A stretch of 64,000 bases of DNA from Mesorhizobium waimense (GCF_003601975.1 NZ_QZWZ01000031.1:1-64000); one strand, 5' to 3'; shown: positions 1 to 8,447, counted from the first letter of the stretch. A program made the numbers and translations. The notes: generated by a model not told the origin, from the sequence alone.

Positions 1-45
1 CCGACCGACAAGCCTCACCCGCAGTTTCTGCTCATCTTCTTCCAT
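1..45 (-). CDS. 5' end of a gene cut by the window edge, possibly a transposase accessory protein
   Basis: Only the first 15 codons are present, reading leftward from an ATG at 45 and giving MEEDEQKLRVRLVGR. Acidic residues followed by KLRVRLVGR resemble, from memory, the start of TnpA/OrfA proteins of IS66- or IS3-type elements in Rhizobiales. Fifteen residues are too few to be sure. A perfect inverted repeat lies directly upstream at 51-76, which suits the end of an insertion sequence. If right, the window starts inside or beside a mobile element. Confidence 0.35.
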   Translation of the reverse strand, partial: MEEDEQKLRVRLVGR

Positions 46-50
46 CACTT

Positions 51-76
51 GGTGTCCACCTATTTTGGTGGACACC
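51..76. repeat. Perfect inverted repeat upstream of the truncated gene
   Basis: GGTGTCCACC at 51-60 and GGTGGACACC at 67-76 form a 10-bp perfect stem around a 6-nt loop, TATTTT. It sits 5 bases before the start codon of the truncated leftward gene. It may be an insertion-sequence end, an operator or a hairpin in the leader. No second copy is seen in the window. Confidence 0.5.
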
Positions 77-588
77 TCATGCATCAGAGCGCTCAACAGC
101 AAAAGGTGCGGGGAAATTCGCGCTTACGAATGACCGCTATGAAGGTCGGCAGCGAAAATGTCGGCTTTCTGGCCCATTCATCCGGGAATCGGACAGTCCG
201 CCTCCGGCCCCCTTTCAGACCTCGGAGTCATGGCCGGCTCTCTAGAGTCGATGTCAGATGAGATGTTGCTAACCGGACCCGTCCTCAATCCCTCAAGCAA
301 CAGCCTCATCGGGGTCTCGCGTGCCGGTCCTGCCCACTGGCCTGGAAAATCGGTCGCGAGTAGGCGTCGATCTCCTGGCCGCCGGCGTTACTGAGATCGT
401 CAACCAGAAACCAGTCATGACAATCTTGGCGCGGCAGGCTCATTGGGAGCCAATTGGCTGAGATTGCTAATCATGCGTCGCGAGATCGAAGGATCTGGAA
501 ACAAGCATCCCAAGGCCGAGGGATGTGACTACGAACGCTTTTCGGAAAACGCATCTCACAAGAGGCATCGCGTTGCCATTGCAGTTAT
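77..588. other. Gene-poor stretch
   Basis: About 510 bases without a convincing gene on either strand. Short frames exist, but they lack a ribosome binding site and their translations look random. The stretch is visibly less GC-rich in third positions than the core genes further right. It is best read as accessory or decayed DNA. Confidence 0.5.
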
Positions 589-810
589 CTACGTTTCGTC
601 AACGTCGGGTTGGACAAGTTGAACATGGCTCACATCTATTGCCTGAGCCAACTCATAGAGCGTGATGACCGTCGGGTTGCGACGACCGCGTTCCAGACCG
701 CTTAGATATTGCTGGCTGAACCCTGAACGCGCTTCCACCTGTTCCTGGGTCAGGCCCTTCTCCCGACGCAAGCGACCGAAGTTTCGGCCCACGAGTTTGC
801 GCATGTCCAT
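589..810 (-). CDS. Small XRE-family DNA-binding protein
   Basis: A 73-residue protein that is almost entirely one lambda-repressor-like helix-turn-helix (residues 8-62): GRNFGRLRREKGLTQEQVEA, then SGFSQQYLSGLERGRRNPT. This is the classic XRE pattern, with Gln residues in the recognition helix. There is no effector domain. The ATG at 810 gives MDMRKLVG; an ATG two codons later is possible. It lies in the accessory strip next to the tRNA-Arg gene and is divergent from a second XRE gene at 1101. Such solo XRE proteins often autoregulate or control mobile-element genes, but its target is unknown. Confidence 0.75.
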   Translation of the reverse strand: MDMRKLVGRNFGRLRREKGLTQEQVEARSGFSQQYLSGLERGRRNPTVITLYELAQAIDVSHVQLVQPDVDET

Positions 811-857
811 ATGCGCAGACTTGGCAACTTACACACTTTGATTTTATCAACTATAAT

Positions 858-1097
858 ATGTATCGGCTTTGTGACGGTGGCGATCGTCACACGGACGAGG
901 AGAACCTCTGGGCTGCAAGATCCTACTGGCGATGGTGCCGCCAAGCCGGCATCAAACTCTCTGACCATTCGGGTAATCCGGATTACCCGAAACCAAAGGC
1001 CACAGAGCCGACTAGCAAGGTTTTGCACTCCCCATCATTTGAAAGTTTGGTGAGTTTCGCAAAAGCGTACCGCGACAAACTCTCCAGTCTGGAGTGA
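858..1097 (+). CDS. Possible small hypothetical protein upstream of an XRE gene
   Basis: A 79-codon frame between the two XRE genes. The second half (SFESLVSFAKAYRDKLSSLE) reads like a real amphipathic helix, and the stop at 1097 lies 3 bases before the start of the next gene, as in an operon. Against it, the start at 858 has no clear Shine-Dalgarno and I recognise no family. It may instead be the untranslated leader of the downstream regulator. Confidence 0.25.
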   Translation: MYRLCDGGDRHTDEENLWAARSYWRWCRQAGIKLSDHSGNPDYPKPKATEPTSKVLHSPSFESLVSFAKAYRDKLSSLE

Positions 1098-1100
1098 TAG

Positions 1101-1625
1101 ATGCAGCATCAGAAGACTTTTCCGGAGTCGAAGCGCACAAGATTCAAGGTGTGGGAAAGGGCCGGAGCGGATAGCGCGCCTCATCCCGCCGATCAGCACG
1201 TCGGCAGGCAGATTGCGGTCGTTCGCGTCCAGTCGGACGTCTCGCAGGCACAACTTGCCCGATCCATCGGGATCAGCTTCCAACAGCTTCAGAAATATGA
1301 AAACGCGAGGAATCGCGTGAGCGCTTCCATGCTCTACGAGATCGGACGGTCCCTGGACGTTCCCGTCAGTCGCTTCTTCGAAGGCCTGCCTGGGAATGAG
1401 ACCAGCCGTGAAACTTCGCCTCTTCCCGTCGACGAGCGCATCGACTTCATTGCAAGCGCGGAAGGCCGGCGCCTGATCGAGGGGCTGATGCATCTTCCTC
1501 CACGAGTTCGTGGTCGCATGGCAGCTGTAATCGCCGCTTTGGGTGAGGAATTGGCGGGACCCGACGCGTATAGGGACACCAAGGCGACCGAAGAAACCGT
1601 GCCTGCCGACTGCAAGGCCGTTTGA
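1101..1625 (+). CDS. XRE-family transcriptional regulator
   Basis: A 174-residue protein with a helix-turn-helix at about residues 33-90: HVGRQIAVVRVQSDVSQAQLARSIG-type spacing, then FQQLQKYENARNRVSAS and LYEIGRSLDVPVSRFFEGL. The FQQLQKYE...R signature is typical of the alphaproteobacterial XRE regulators related to phage repressor and NolR-neighbour proteins. The C-terminal part (about 100-150) is helical and has no known ligand domain. It belongs to the accessory strip left of the tRNA and is transcribed away from the smaller XRE gene. Confidence 0.8.
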   Translation: MQHQKTFPESKRTRFKVWERAGADSAPHPADQHVGRQIAVVRVQSDVSQAQLARSIGISFQQLQKYENARNRVSASMLYEIGRSLDVPVSRFFEGLPGNETSRETSPLPVDERIDFIASAEGRRLIEGLMHLPPRVRGRMAAVIAALGEELAGPDAYRDTKATEETVPADCKAV

Positions 1626-1668
1626 TAGGCGGTTTCGTAGCAACCTGGGAGTACCGTCAGTAGGTAAA

Positions 1669-2112
1669 TCAAAGCCGGGCGGTTCCCATGCCCCAACTCC
1701 GCACCAGCCTTCTGCCGTCTGCCTCCTTTCCCTCTACCGCAAAGTGAAAATCCCTGAATTGTTTCGCCTCAAAGCGGGGCAGCATGTCGGAAAATTGCGC
1801 CCTGGTGACGTGAAGGGAGAGGCTCAGCGACGCCAACTGATCGGCTTCAAAAAGTGCGCCCGCGTCGGGATGTTCCGTCTTCATGGGAGTTGGAGCCATT
1901 ATCATGACGACGCCAGGCCATCTGAATGCTGCGTTCGGCATGATCAGCGACGCGGCCAGTATGACATAGCTGAACTCGACTGATTGGCGGGGCGGTCCGG
2001 GCTGCACCGACTGGCCAAAATTGATGTTAGCTGAGCCGACGATCTCACCACGCCATTCGCCTGCAACAAGCGGCGGCAGCTGAAGACGGGTTGCCTTTTT
2101 TCGAACTGTCAT
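1669..2112 (-). CDS. Hypothetical protein
   Basis: A 147-codon leftward frame whose translation is plausible as a soluble protein: mixed hydrophobic strands (VEFSYVILAASLIM, WPGVVMIMAPTPM) and a charged C-terminal half with RDFHFAVEGKEADGRRLV. I recognise no family, and it has no signal peptide or membrane segment. It begins MTVRKKATRLQLPPLVAGEW. It is the closest gene-like frame to the 3' end of tRNA-Arg, so it would be the first gene of any element inserted there. The reading-frame choice rests on composition only. Confidence 0.45.
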   Translation of the reverse strand: MTVRKKATRLQLPPLVAGEWRGEIVGSANINFGQSVQPGPPRQSVEFSYVILAASLIMPNAAFRWPGVVMIMAPTPMKTEHPDAGALFEADQLASLSLSLHVTRAQFSDMLPRFEAKQFRDFHFAVEGKEADGRRLVRSWGMGTARL

Positions 2113-2394
2113 TTTCTAGGTTTTGCGTCAGGAAGCCGGCAACATCAACACCCGCTGCCTCGAGCCTACACCTACTAGCTGCGACAACCACCTGACCGGT
2201 ACGTGCGAATCTGATCGAGCCGTATGTTGACCCAAAGGAAAACTGGAGGGCAACCCATTCGCCAAGCTGCGATATGGTTCGAAGGAATGTCCGTTCTTCC
2301 AAAACCGGCTGAAAAACCGGCTGAATTATGGAATTCAAGCCGGTGCGGTCGCGTGGGCGAGGCCAAAAAGACAAGCGATTTCAACTAGATCGAA
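2113..2394. other. Non-coding stretch against the tRNA 3' end
   Basis: About 280 bases with no convincing gene. It contains a short direct repetition of AACCGGCTGAA-like units near 2302-2327. No second copy of the tRNA 3' end (an attachment-site repeat) was found by eye inside 1-2394. Confidence 0.4.
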
Positions 2395-2471
2395 TGGCGC
2401 GCCCGAAGAGATTCGAACTCCTGACCCCCAGATTCGTAGTCTGGTGCTCTATCCAGCTGAGCTACGGGCGC
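2395..2471 (-). tRNA. tRNA-Arg (anticodon ACG)
   Basis: Read on the minus strand this is a 77-nt tRNA with CCA encoded. A 7-bp acceptor stem pairs GCGCCCG with CGGGCGC. The D arm contains AGCTCAGCTGGATAGAGC. The anticodon arm is CCAGA-CTACGAA-TCTGG, which gives anticodon ACG. The T arm carries GTTCGAATC. An ACG anticodon (read as ICG) decodes CGU/CGC/CGA arginine codons. The 3' end faces the accessory strip at 1-2390, the usual arrangement when an integrative element has used a tRNA 3' end. Confidence 0.95.
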
Positions 2472-2689
2472 GCATCAGGCCATGCTTTGCATAGCCCCAC
2501 GATCCGATCGTGAACGACCGGCCGCGACGAGACGTGTTCCCTAGCGACTGAATTTCCGAAAAGCAAGCCGATCCGGCAAAAGTTTTGTCGCAGGCATTTC
2601 GGGCAGGCGTTTTTGACCGGCTGCTTGTTCCTGCAGATTGCGGGCGGAAAGCCGTCGCGCACCTTCCTGGTTTCCTGGAATTGTTTCGG

Positions 2690-4177
2690 TCAGGCCGGGC
2701 GACGCAGGCTGCCGCGGGCCTGGTCGAGCCGGACCGGCTGGTCGGGGATGGTGACTGCGAAGGTGGTGCGGCCGCCGATCGATTCGACCAGCTCGACAGT
2801 GCCGCCATGGGCGCGGATCAGCTCGTAGGCGATGGCCAGGCCAAGACCGGTGCCGCCGCTGCGTGCCGAGCCGCGGAAGGCCGCGAACAGGTTCTCGCGC
2901 GCCTTCGGCGGCAGGCCGGGGCCAGTGTCGGTGACGGTGATGCGGCTGACGCTGCCCATGCGCTCGGCCGACACCGCCAGCCGGCGCACCACAGCGCCCT
3001 CGGTGTCCGCCGCCATTGCCTGCACGGCGTTGCGGCAGAGATTGGTGAGCACGCGGAACAGCTGGTCGGAATCGGCGTCGACCTCGAAGGCCAGTTCGAC
3101 GGCATTGACGAACTCGATGCCTTCCTCGATGTCGAGCAGGCCGTGCACATCCTCGACCAGTTGGCGCAGCCGCAGCCGCCGGCGCGAGGGCGGCGGCTCC
3201 TGGGTGCGGCCATAGGCCAGCACGCCTTCGGAATAGGACACGGCGCGGTCTAGCGCGCGCAGCAGTTTTGGCGCGAAGGCCTGCACGGTTGGATCTTTCA
3301 CCTGCCGCAAGCGATCCGAAATCAGCTGCGCGGAGGCGAGGATGTTGCGCATGTCGTGATTGATCTTCGACACGGCGAGGCCGAGATCGGCGAGGTGCTT
3401 CTGCTCGGTCAGCATCTTCTGCAGCCGTTCCTGCATCTGCGATAGCTCGCGCTCGGCGACGCCGATCTCGTCGGCGCGCGCGGCCGGACGAATGATCCGC
3501 CCGGGGTCATCGGGTGCCTCGGAGAAGGACAGCATAGAGCGGGTCATGGTGCGGATCGGGCCGATCATGATCAGGTCGATCGCGGCATAGACGAGCATTG
3601 CGGTGAACAGCGAGATCAGCAGCGAGACGAAGGCGACGTTGCGCGAATAGATGAGCATGGCGTTGCGCAAGGCGTAGTCGGGCATGATCAGTTCGAACTC
3701 CTTGTCGCTCTCGCCCACCGGCCCGAAAACGCGCAGCATGCGGTTGCCGCCGAAGAACAGCGTGTCGAGCGCGCCTCTCATGCCCTCGACCAAGCCGACG
3801 CTGGCGATGTCGATATGTTCGTCGACGTGCGGCGGCATGTCGGACACCACCAGGAGTCTGGAGACGCCACCATCGCGCACGGCGATCGCCTTGGCGCCGA
3901 TCGCCATCAGCACGTCGTTCTGGGCGGTGCGCGATAGCGAATTGGGCTCGCCCTGCACCAGCACGACCGACACGGCGGCCGCCGTGCCCAGCCTCTCCTT
4001 CAGCCAGCTCAACCGGTAGCTGGCGATCCAGGGCAGGAAAATCAGGACTTCGGCCAAGAGCACGAAGACGATGGTGAGCAAGAGAAGCTTAGTCGACAGC
4101 CCACGCGACAGCGGCACCGTACGGGCGGCGGTCGTCGCCGGTCCGGCCTTTTCGTCCGTGGCTAGGGCTTCACTCAT
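2690..4177 (-). CDS. Membrane sensor histidine kinase
   Basis: A 495-residue kinase. There is a cytoplasmic N-terminus, TM1 at about 29-52, a periplasmic sensor region of about 125 residues, and TM2 at about 178-204. A HAMP-like linker and a coiled coil (ERELSQMQERLQKML) follow. The probable phosphoacceptor is H274 in KINHDMRN. The ATPase domain has an N box (NLCRNAVQAM), a G1 box (DTGPGLPP) and a G2 box (GGTGLGLAIAYELI). No response regulator gene is adjacent, so it is an orphan in this window. It is read leftward, away from the rpmH operon. The signal is unknown. Confidence 0.9.
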   Translation of the reverse strand: MSEALATDEKAGPATTAARTVPLSRGLSTKLLLLTIVFVLLAEVLIFLPWIASYRLSWLKERLGTAAAVSVVLVQGEPNSLSRTAQNDVLMAIGAKAIAVRDGGVSRLLVVSDMPPHVDEHIDIASVGLVEGMRGALDTLFFGGNRMLRVFGPVGESDKEFELIMPDYALRNAMLIYSRNVAFVSLLISLFTAMLVYAAIDLIMIGPIRTMTRSMLSFSEAPDDPGRIIRPAARADEIGVAERELSQMQERLQKMLTEQKHLADLGLAVSKINHDMRNILASAQLISDRLRQVKDPTVQAFAPKLLRALDRAVSYSEGVLAYGRTQEPPPSRRRLRLRQLVEDVHGLLDIEEGIEFVNAVELAFEVDADSDQLFRVLTNLCRNAVQAMAADTEGAVVRRLAVSAERMGSVSRITVTDTGPGLPPKARENLFAAFRGSARSGGTGLGLAIAYELIRAHGGTVELVESIGGRTTFAVTIPDQPVRLDQARGSLRRPA

Positions 4178-4303
4178 GCGGCGTCTTCACAAACACTTGA
4201 ACTGCCAAGATTAGGCGATTGCGGCTTTTTTGCCAATTTCCTCCTCGGGCGAACAAATATGGCCGCCCGAAAGGCCGCGACAACCCGGCCCGCCGGCCCC
4301 GGA

Positions 4304-4332
4304 TTGACTTCCAAAACCCTTCTTTCTATAAG
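4304..4332 (+). promoter_or_regulatory. Candidate sigma-70 promoter for rpmH-rnpA-yidC
   Basis: TTGACT at 4304-4309 and TATAAG at 4327-4332 are separated by exactly 17 bases, close to the housekeeping consensus. They lie about 120 bases upstream of the rpmH ATG, in the gap between the divergent kinase gene and rpmH. No transcript start is known from sequence alone. Confidence 0.55.
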
Positions 4333-4453
4333 CCCGCTCACGCTCGGGCCATTCGTCCCGGCGCGGTTTCGATCGCGCCTAAACCGGCCCGGCAAAGCTC
4401 CTGTTACACAGTGACAGAATCAAGAAGGGCCGCACCCCGCGGTATTAAAACAA

Positions 4454-4588
4454 ATGAAGCGTACCTACCAACCGTCTAAACTCGTCCGCAAGCGCCGGCA
4501 CGGTTTCCGTGCCCGCATGGCAACCAAGGGTGGTCGCGGCGTCGTCGCAGCCCGCCGCAACCGCGGCCGCAAGCGGCTCAGCGCCTGA
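4454..4588 (+). CDS. rpmH: 50S ribosomal protein L34
   Basis: A 44-residue, strongly basic protein starting MKRTYQPSKLVRKRRHGFRA and ending in a RGRKRLSA-like tail, which is the universal L34 pattern at its usual length. It is a component of the large ribosomal subunit. It is the first gene of the conserved rpmH-rnpA-yidC cluster; rnpA begins 16 bases after its stop. Confidence 0.97.
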   Translation: MKRTYQPSKLVRKRRHGFRARMATKGGRGVVAARRNRGRKRLSA

Positions 4589-4604
4589 ACGGAAGACGAG
4601 ATCG

Positions 4605-4958
4605 TTGCCCGCAACCGGCAAGCCAGTGGGACCAAATCCCAAGCGGCTTCTGAAGCGCGCGGATTTTCTGGCCGTCCGCCGCGGTGAAAAGCGGCGCGGA
4701 CGGCTTTTTCTCGTTGAGGTTCTCGACCGCGGCGACGACCTTGCGCCGCGCGTCGGCTACACCGTCACCAAGAAGGTCGGCAATGCGGTCGTCCGCAACC
4801 GCGTCAGGCGGCGGCTGAGGGAAGCCGTGCGCACGCAATCGGCCGATGACATGGCGCCCGGCAATGACTATGTCATCGTCGGGCGTGAAGATGTGCTTGC
4901 TATCCCGTTCGGCCAGTTGAAGGCCGAACTCTCACGCCGACTGCGCGGAACACGATAG
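4605..4958 (+). CDS. rnpA: Ribonuclease P protein component
   Basis: A 117-residue protein subunit of RNase P, which helps the RNA subunit cleave tRNA 5' leaders. Signature residues are present: KRLLKRADFLAVRRGEKRRG near the start and the RNR motif region VGYTVTKKVGNAVVRNRVRR. I chose the TTG at 4605 because GGAAG lies about 9 bases upstream and it falls just after rpmH. The longer frame from 4509 would overlap rpmH. It is followed by yidC after 14 bases. Confidence 0.93.
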   Translation: MPATGKPVGPNPKRLLKRADFLAVRRGEKRRGRLFLVEVLDRGDDLAPRVGYTVTKKVGNAVVRNRVRRRLREAVRTQSADDMAPGNDYVIVGREDVLAIPFGQLKAELSRRLRGTR

Positions 4959-4972
4959 GCCAAGGGCTTTCG

Positions 4973-6787
4973 ATGGAAAACAATCGTAACTTCTTCATCA
5001 CCATCGCGCTGTCGGTGCTGATCCTGACGCTTTGGCAGGTGTTCTACATGAACCCGCGCGTCGAAGCCCAGCGCGAGGCGGCCCGCATCGAAGAGCAGCG
5101 GGTGGCCGAGCAGAAGAAGGCCGCCGAAGGCGCCAATCCGGGTGCTGCCGGAACGCCGGTGCCGCCCCAGGGCGCCATTCCCAACGCGCCCGGCGGCGAA
5201 GCCGTGACGGCGGCCGGCCGCGAACAGGCACTGGCGGCGACGGGGCGCGTCAAGATCGACACGCCGAGCCTCGAGGGCTCGATCAACCTCACCGGCGCGC
5301 GCCTCGACGACCTCAAGCTCAAGCACTACACCGAGACGGTCGACAAGAATTCGCCCGAGATCGAGCTGCTCAACCCCTCGGTGCTGCCCACTGGCTATTT
5401 TGCCGAGATCGGTTTCGTCGGCAACGACAAGACCGGCGCGGTGCCGGGCGCGGACACGGTGTGGAAGGTTGACGGCAATGCGACGCTGACGCCTGCGACG
5501 CCGGTGACCCTGACCTATTCGAACGACAAGGGCCTGACCTTCAAGCGCACCGTCTCGGTCGACAGCGACTACATGTTCACCGTTTCCGACACGGTGCAGA
5601 ATTCCGGCGCCACCGCCGTCTCGCTGTTCAATTACGGCCGCGTCACCCGTTTCGACAAGCCGGCCGTCGCCAGCACCTATGTGCTGCATGAGGGCCTGAT
5701 CGGCTTCACCGGTGCGGAAGGCCTGCAGGAGCACAAATACGCGTCGATCGAAGAGGACAAGCAGTTCCAGCCGGGCAAGTCGACCGACGGCTGGCTCGGC
5801 ATCACCGACAAGTACTGGGCGGTGACGCTGGTGCCGACCGAGAAGCAGCCGTTCCAGCCGCGCTATGCCTATTTCGAGGACGGCCGTCACCGTTACCAAT
5901 CCGACTTTTTGACCGACCCGATCAATGTCGACGCCGGCCAGTCGGCAACCGTCGAGACCGAGGTCTTCGCCGGCGCCAAGGAAGTGGCCAAGATCAACGC
6001 CTATGCCGAGGACCGCAACATCAAGCGGTTCGACCTTTTGATCGACTGGGGCTGGTTCCACTTCATCACCAAGCCGATGTTCTGGCTGATCGACACGCTC
6101 TACAAATTCTTCGGCAATTTCGGCCTGGCCATCCTCGCCACCACCGTCGTCGTCAAGGCCGTCTTCTTCCCGCTCGCCAACAAGTCCTACGCGTCGATGG
6201 CGAACATGAAGAAGGTGCAGCCGAAGATGCTCGAGATCCGCGAGAAATACGCGGACGACAAGATGAAGCAGCAGCAGGCGATGATGGAGCTCTACAAGAC
6301 GGAGAAGATCAATCCGATCGCCGGCTGCTGGCCGGTGGCGCTGCAGATCCCGGTGTTCTTCGCACTCTACAAGGTGCTCTACATCACCATCGAGATGCGG
6401 CACGCACCGTTCTTCGGCTGGATCCAGGATCTGGCCGCACCCGATCCGACATCGCTGTTCAACCTGTTCGGTCTCATTCCGATCACGCTGCCGCATATGT
6501 TGATGATCGGCGTTTGGCCGCTGGTCATGGGCGTCACCATGTTCCTGCAGATGCGCATGAACCCGACGCCGCCGGATCCGACGCAGGCAGCAATCTTCAC
6601 CTGGATGCCGGTGATCTTCACCTTCATGATGGCGGGCTTTCCGGCCGGCCTCGTCATCTACTGGGCCTGGAACAACACGCTGTCGATCCTGCAGCAGGGC
6701 GTGATCATGAAGCGCCAGGGCGCCAAGATCGAGCTATGGGACAATCTCGTGGCCCTGTTCCGCAAGAAACCCTCGCCCGCGGAATAG
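4973..6787 (+). CDS. yidC: Membrane protein insertase YidC
   Basis: A 604-residue inner-membrane insertase that acts alone or with SecYEG. The N-terminal TM is at about residues 7-24. A low-complexity Ala/Glu/Gln linker is followed by the large periplasmic P1 domain (about 85-350) seen in Gram-negative YidC. The conserved five-helix Oxa1/YidC core runs from about 360 to 590 and includes LAILATTVVVKAVFFPLANKS and NPIAGCWPVALQIPVFFALY. Length and order are normal for Rhizobiales. A strong terminator at 6822 closes the unit. Confidence 0.97.
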   Translation: MENNRNFFITIALSVLILTLWQVFYMNPRVEAQREAARIEEQRVAEQKKAAEGANPGAAGTPVPPQGAIPNAPGGEAVTAAGREQALAATGRVKIDTPSLEGSINLTGARLDDLKLKHYTETVDKNSPEIELLNPSVLPTGYFAEIGFVGNDKTGAVPGADTVWKVDGNATLTPATPVTLTYSNDKGLTFKRTVSVDSDYMFTVSDTVQNSGATAVSLFNYGRVTRFDKPAVASTYVLHEGLIGFTGAEGLQEHKYASIEEDKQFQPGKSTDGWLGITDKYWAVTLVPTEKQPFQPRYAYFEDGRHRYQSDFLTDPINVDAGQSATVETEVFAGAKEVAKINAYAEDRNIKRFDLLIDWGWFHFITKPMFWLIDTLYKFFGNFGLAILATTVVVKAVFFPLANKSYASMANMKKVQPKMLEIREKYADDKMKQQQAMMELYKTEKINPIAGCWPVALQIPVFFALYKVLYITIEMRHAPFFGWIQDLAAPDPTSLFNLFGLIPITLPHMLMIGVWPLVMGVTMFLQMRMNPTPPDPTQAAIFTWMPVIFTFMMAGFPAGLVIYWAWNNTLSILQQGVIMKRQGAKIELWDNLVALFRKKPSPAE

Positions 6788-6821
6788 CGGGCGCCCCGAC
6801 CCCCCTTGTACCGAAACTTCG

Positions 6822-6848
6822 AAAACCCCGGTTCGTCCGGGGTTTTTT
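6822..6848 (+). terminator. Rho-independent terminator after yidC
   Basis: AAAACCCCGG at 6822-6831 pairs perfectly with CCGGGGTTTT at 6837-6846 around a TTCGT loop and runs into a T tract to 6848. It lies 35 bases after the yidC stop. Confidence 0.85.
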
Positions 6849-7062
6849 GCTGCCGGGATCACATTTTGTAACCGGCGAAACTTCGGCCCGCCACGCGCCG
6901 TAGCTGTTGTGTTGCGACCTCGCAGCCGCGCGGCGGCACGCCGTCTTGAGGGAAGCGGCCACGGGTTTTGCCGATCGTCATGTTTTAGTCGCGGCAAGAC
7001 ACCACGCCACGGTGACGGCTTCCGGTGCAGAGGCGCCGGTGTTTGGGAGGCCGTCCCGGCGA

Positions 7063-7094
7063 CCGGGGTCCTGCCGTCCTTCGCGGGACCCCGG
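7063..7094. repeat. GC-rich hairpin in the leader of the acyltransferase gene
   Basis: CCGGGGTCC at 7063-7071 and GGACCCCGG at 7086-7094 form a perfect 9-bp stem with a 14-nt loop, about 60 bases upstream of the acyltransferase start. Only a short T run follows (TTT at 7095-7097), so it may be a weak terminator, an attenuator or a dispersed palindrome. The rest of the 300 bases between the yidC terminator and 7153 shows nothing I can identify. Confidence 0.4.
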
Positions 7095-7152
7095 TTTATC
7101 TCGCCCCAAATCACGCTATTTTGGACCTGCCGAGATGACAGGGAGCCAGGCC

Positions 7153-7791
7153 ATGAGCGGACCCAACCCCAATATCAAGCATCCGATCCCGATGCATATG
7201 CGCGTCGGTTTCCTGAAAGGGCTGGTCAACGCGCCGAACATCGAAATCGGCGACTTCACCTATTATGACGACCCGGACGGGCCCGACAAATTCGCCGAGC
7301 GCTGCGTGCTGCACCACTACCCGTTCATCGGCGACAAGCTGATCATCGGCAAGTTCTGCGCCATCGCCGAGGGCGCGCGCTTCATCATGAACGGCGCCAA
7401 CCACGCCATGTCCGGCTTCTCGACCTATCCGTTCAACATCTTCGGCCATGGCTGGGAAGAAGGTTTCGACCCGAAGACCTGGTCGAAGGAAATACGCGGC
7501 GACACGGTGCTCGGCAATGATGTATGGATCGGCATGGACGCGGTGATAATGCCCGGTGTGACGATCGGCCATGGCGCCATCGTCGCGGCAAAATCGGTTG
7601 TCACGCACGACGTGTCGCCCTATGCGATCGTTGCCGGAAATGCGGCCAAGGTGGTGAAAATGCGCTTCGACGACAAAACGGTCCGGCGGCTGCTGATGGC
7701 GGCATGGTGGAACTGGCCGGTGGACAAGATCAGCCGCAACCTCAACGCCATCAGGGCCGCCGATATTGCCCGGCTGGAGGCAGCCGTTTGA
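7153..7791 (+). CDS. Vat/CatB-type hexapeptide-repeat O-acetyltransferase
   Basis: A 212-residue left-handed beta-helix acyltransferase of the xenobiotic acetyltransferase type. It has FAERCVLHHYPFIGDKLIIGKFCAIAEGARFIMNGANHAM, including the family's catalytic-type His in NGANHAM, then hexapeptide turns (VLGNDVWIGMDAVIMPGVTIGHGAIVAAKSVV split over residues about 115-145). The start at 7153 has GGGAG 8 bases upstream; an ATG at 7135 is possible. Members acetylate chloramphenicol or streptogramins, or have unknown natural substrates, so resistance should not be assumed. Its stop overlaps the engB start. Confidence 0.88.
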   Translation: MSGPNPNIKHPIPMHMRVGFLKGLVNAPNIEIGDFTYYDDPDGPDKFAERCVLHHYPFIGDKLIIGKFCAIAEGARFIMNGANHAMSGFSTYPFNIFGHGWEEGFDPKTWSKEIRGDTVLGNDVWIGMDAVIMPGVTIGHGAIVAAKSVVTHDVSPYAIVAGNAAKVVKMRFDDKTVRRLLMAAWWNWPVDKISRNLNAIRAADIARLEAAV

Positions 7792-8447
7792 ACGCCCTGG
7801 ACAAGACCGCGATCGCTCCCGAACTGTTCACGCAGGCGTGGATCTTCATCCGTGGCGTGCCGGCGATGAAATTCCTGCCGCCGGAAGGGCCGCCGGAGAT
7901 CGCCTTCGCCGGCCGCTCGAATGTCGGCAAGTCGTCGCTGATCAACGCGCTGGTCAACCAGAAAGGCCTGGCGCGCACCTCCAACACGCCGGGACGCACG
8001 CAGGAGCTCAACTATTTCGTGCCGGGCGGGTTTTCCGGCGAAGGCACCGACCTGCCGCCGATGGCGCTGGTCGACATGCCGGGCTACGGCTATGCGAGCG
8101 CGCCGAAGGAGAAGGTCGACGACTGGACGAAGCTGGTCTTCGACTATCTCAAGGGCCGCGTGACGCTGAAGCGCGTCTATGTGCTGATTGACGCCCGCCA
8201 TGGCATCAAGGCCAAGGACGACGAGGTGCTTTCGCTGCTCGACAAGGCGGCTGTGTCCTACCAGATCGTGCTGACCAAGACCGATAAGATCAAGGCGGCC
8301 GGCGTGCCGCGGCTGATCGAGGAGACGCTGCAAAAGATCAAGAAGCGGCCGGCGGCGTTTCCGTTCGTTCTCGCGACGTCGTCGGAAAAGAGCGAAGGCC
8401 TCGATGAGTTGCGCGCGGCGATCGTGCTCGCCGCCAATGGCGGCTAA
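7788..8447 (+). CDS. engB: Ribosome biogenesis GTPase EngB (YihA/YsxC)
   Basis: A 219-residue TrmE-Era-EngA-EngB-Septin family GTPase needed for large-subunit assembly. G1 is GRSNVGKSSLINAL, G3 is DMPGYGYAS and G4 is TKTDK. The start is a TTG at 7788 that overlaps the stop of the preceding gene (TTGA), with GGAGG 7 bases upstream. A longer in-frame ATG extension would lie wholly inside the acyltransferase gene. Translational coupling to that gene is likely. In other Rhizobiales engB usually sits directly between yidC and argB. Confidence 0.95.
   Translation: MNALDKTAIAPELFTQAWIFIRGVPAMKFLPPEGPPEIAFAGRSNVGKSSLINALVNQKGLARTSNTPGRTQELNYFVPGGFSGEGTDLPPMALVDMPGYGYASAPKEKVDDWTKLVFDYLKGRVTLKRVYVLIDARHGIKAKDDEVLSLLDKAAVSYQIVLTKTDKIKAAGVPRLIEETLQKIKKRPAAFPFVLATSSEKSEGLDELRAAIVLAANGG

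Noticed and set aside
2462..2662. Small Cys-containing leftward frame right of the tRNA
   Set aside because: It runs into the tRNA gene, lacks a proper zinc-finger spacing and is better read as the tRNA promoter region.
4868..6496. Long open frame of 542 codons antisense to yidC
   Set aside because: Its translation is rich in Arg, His, Leu and Gly with no domain, and it lies wholly opposite a certain gene. High-GC codon bias makes such mirror frames.
6907..7152. N-terminal extension of the acyltransferase
   Set aside because: The extra 82 residues are Arg/Ala/Gly-rich with no family match, and the ATG at 7153 has a good ribosome site.
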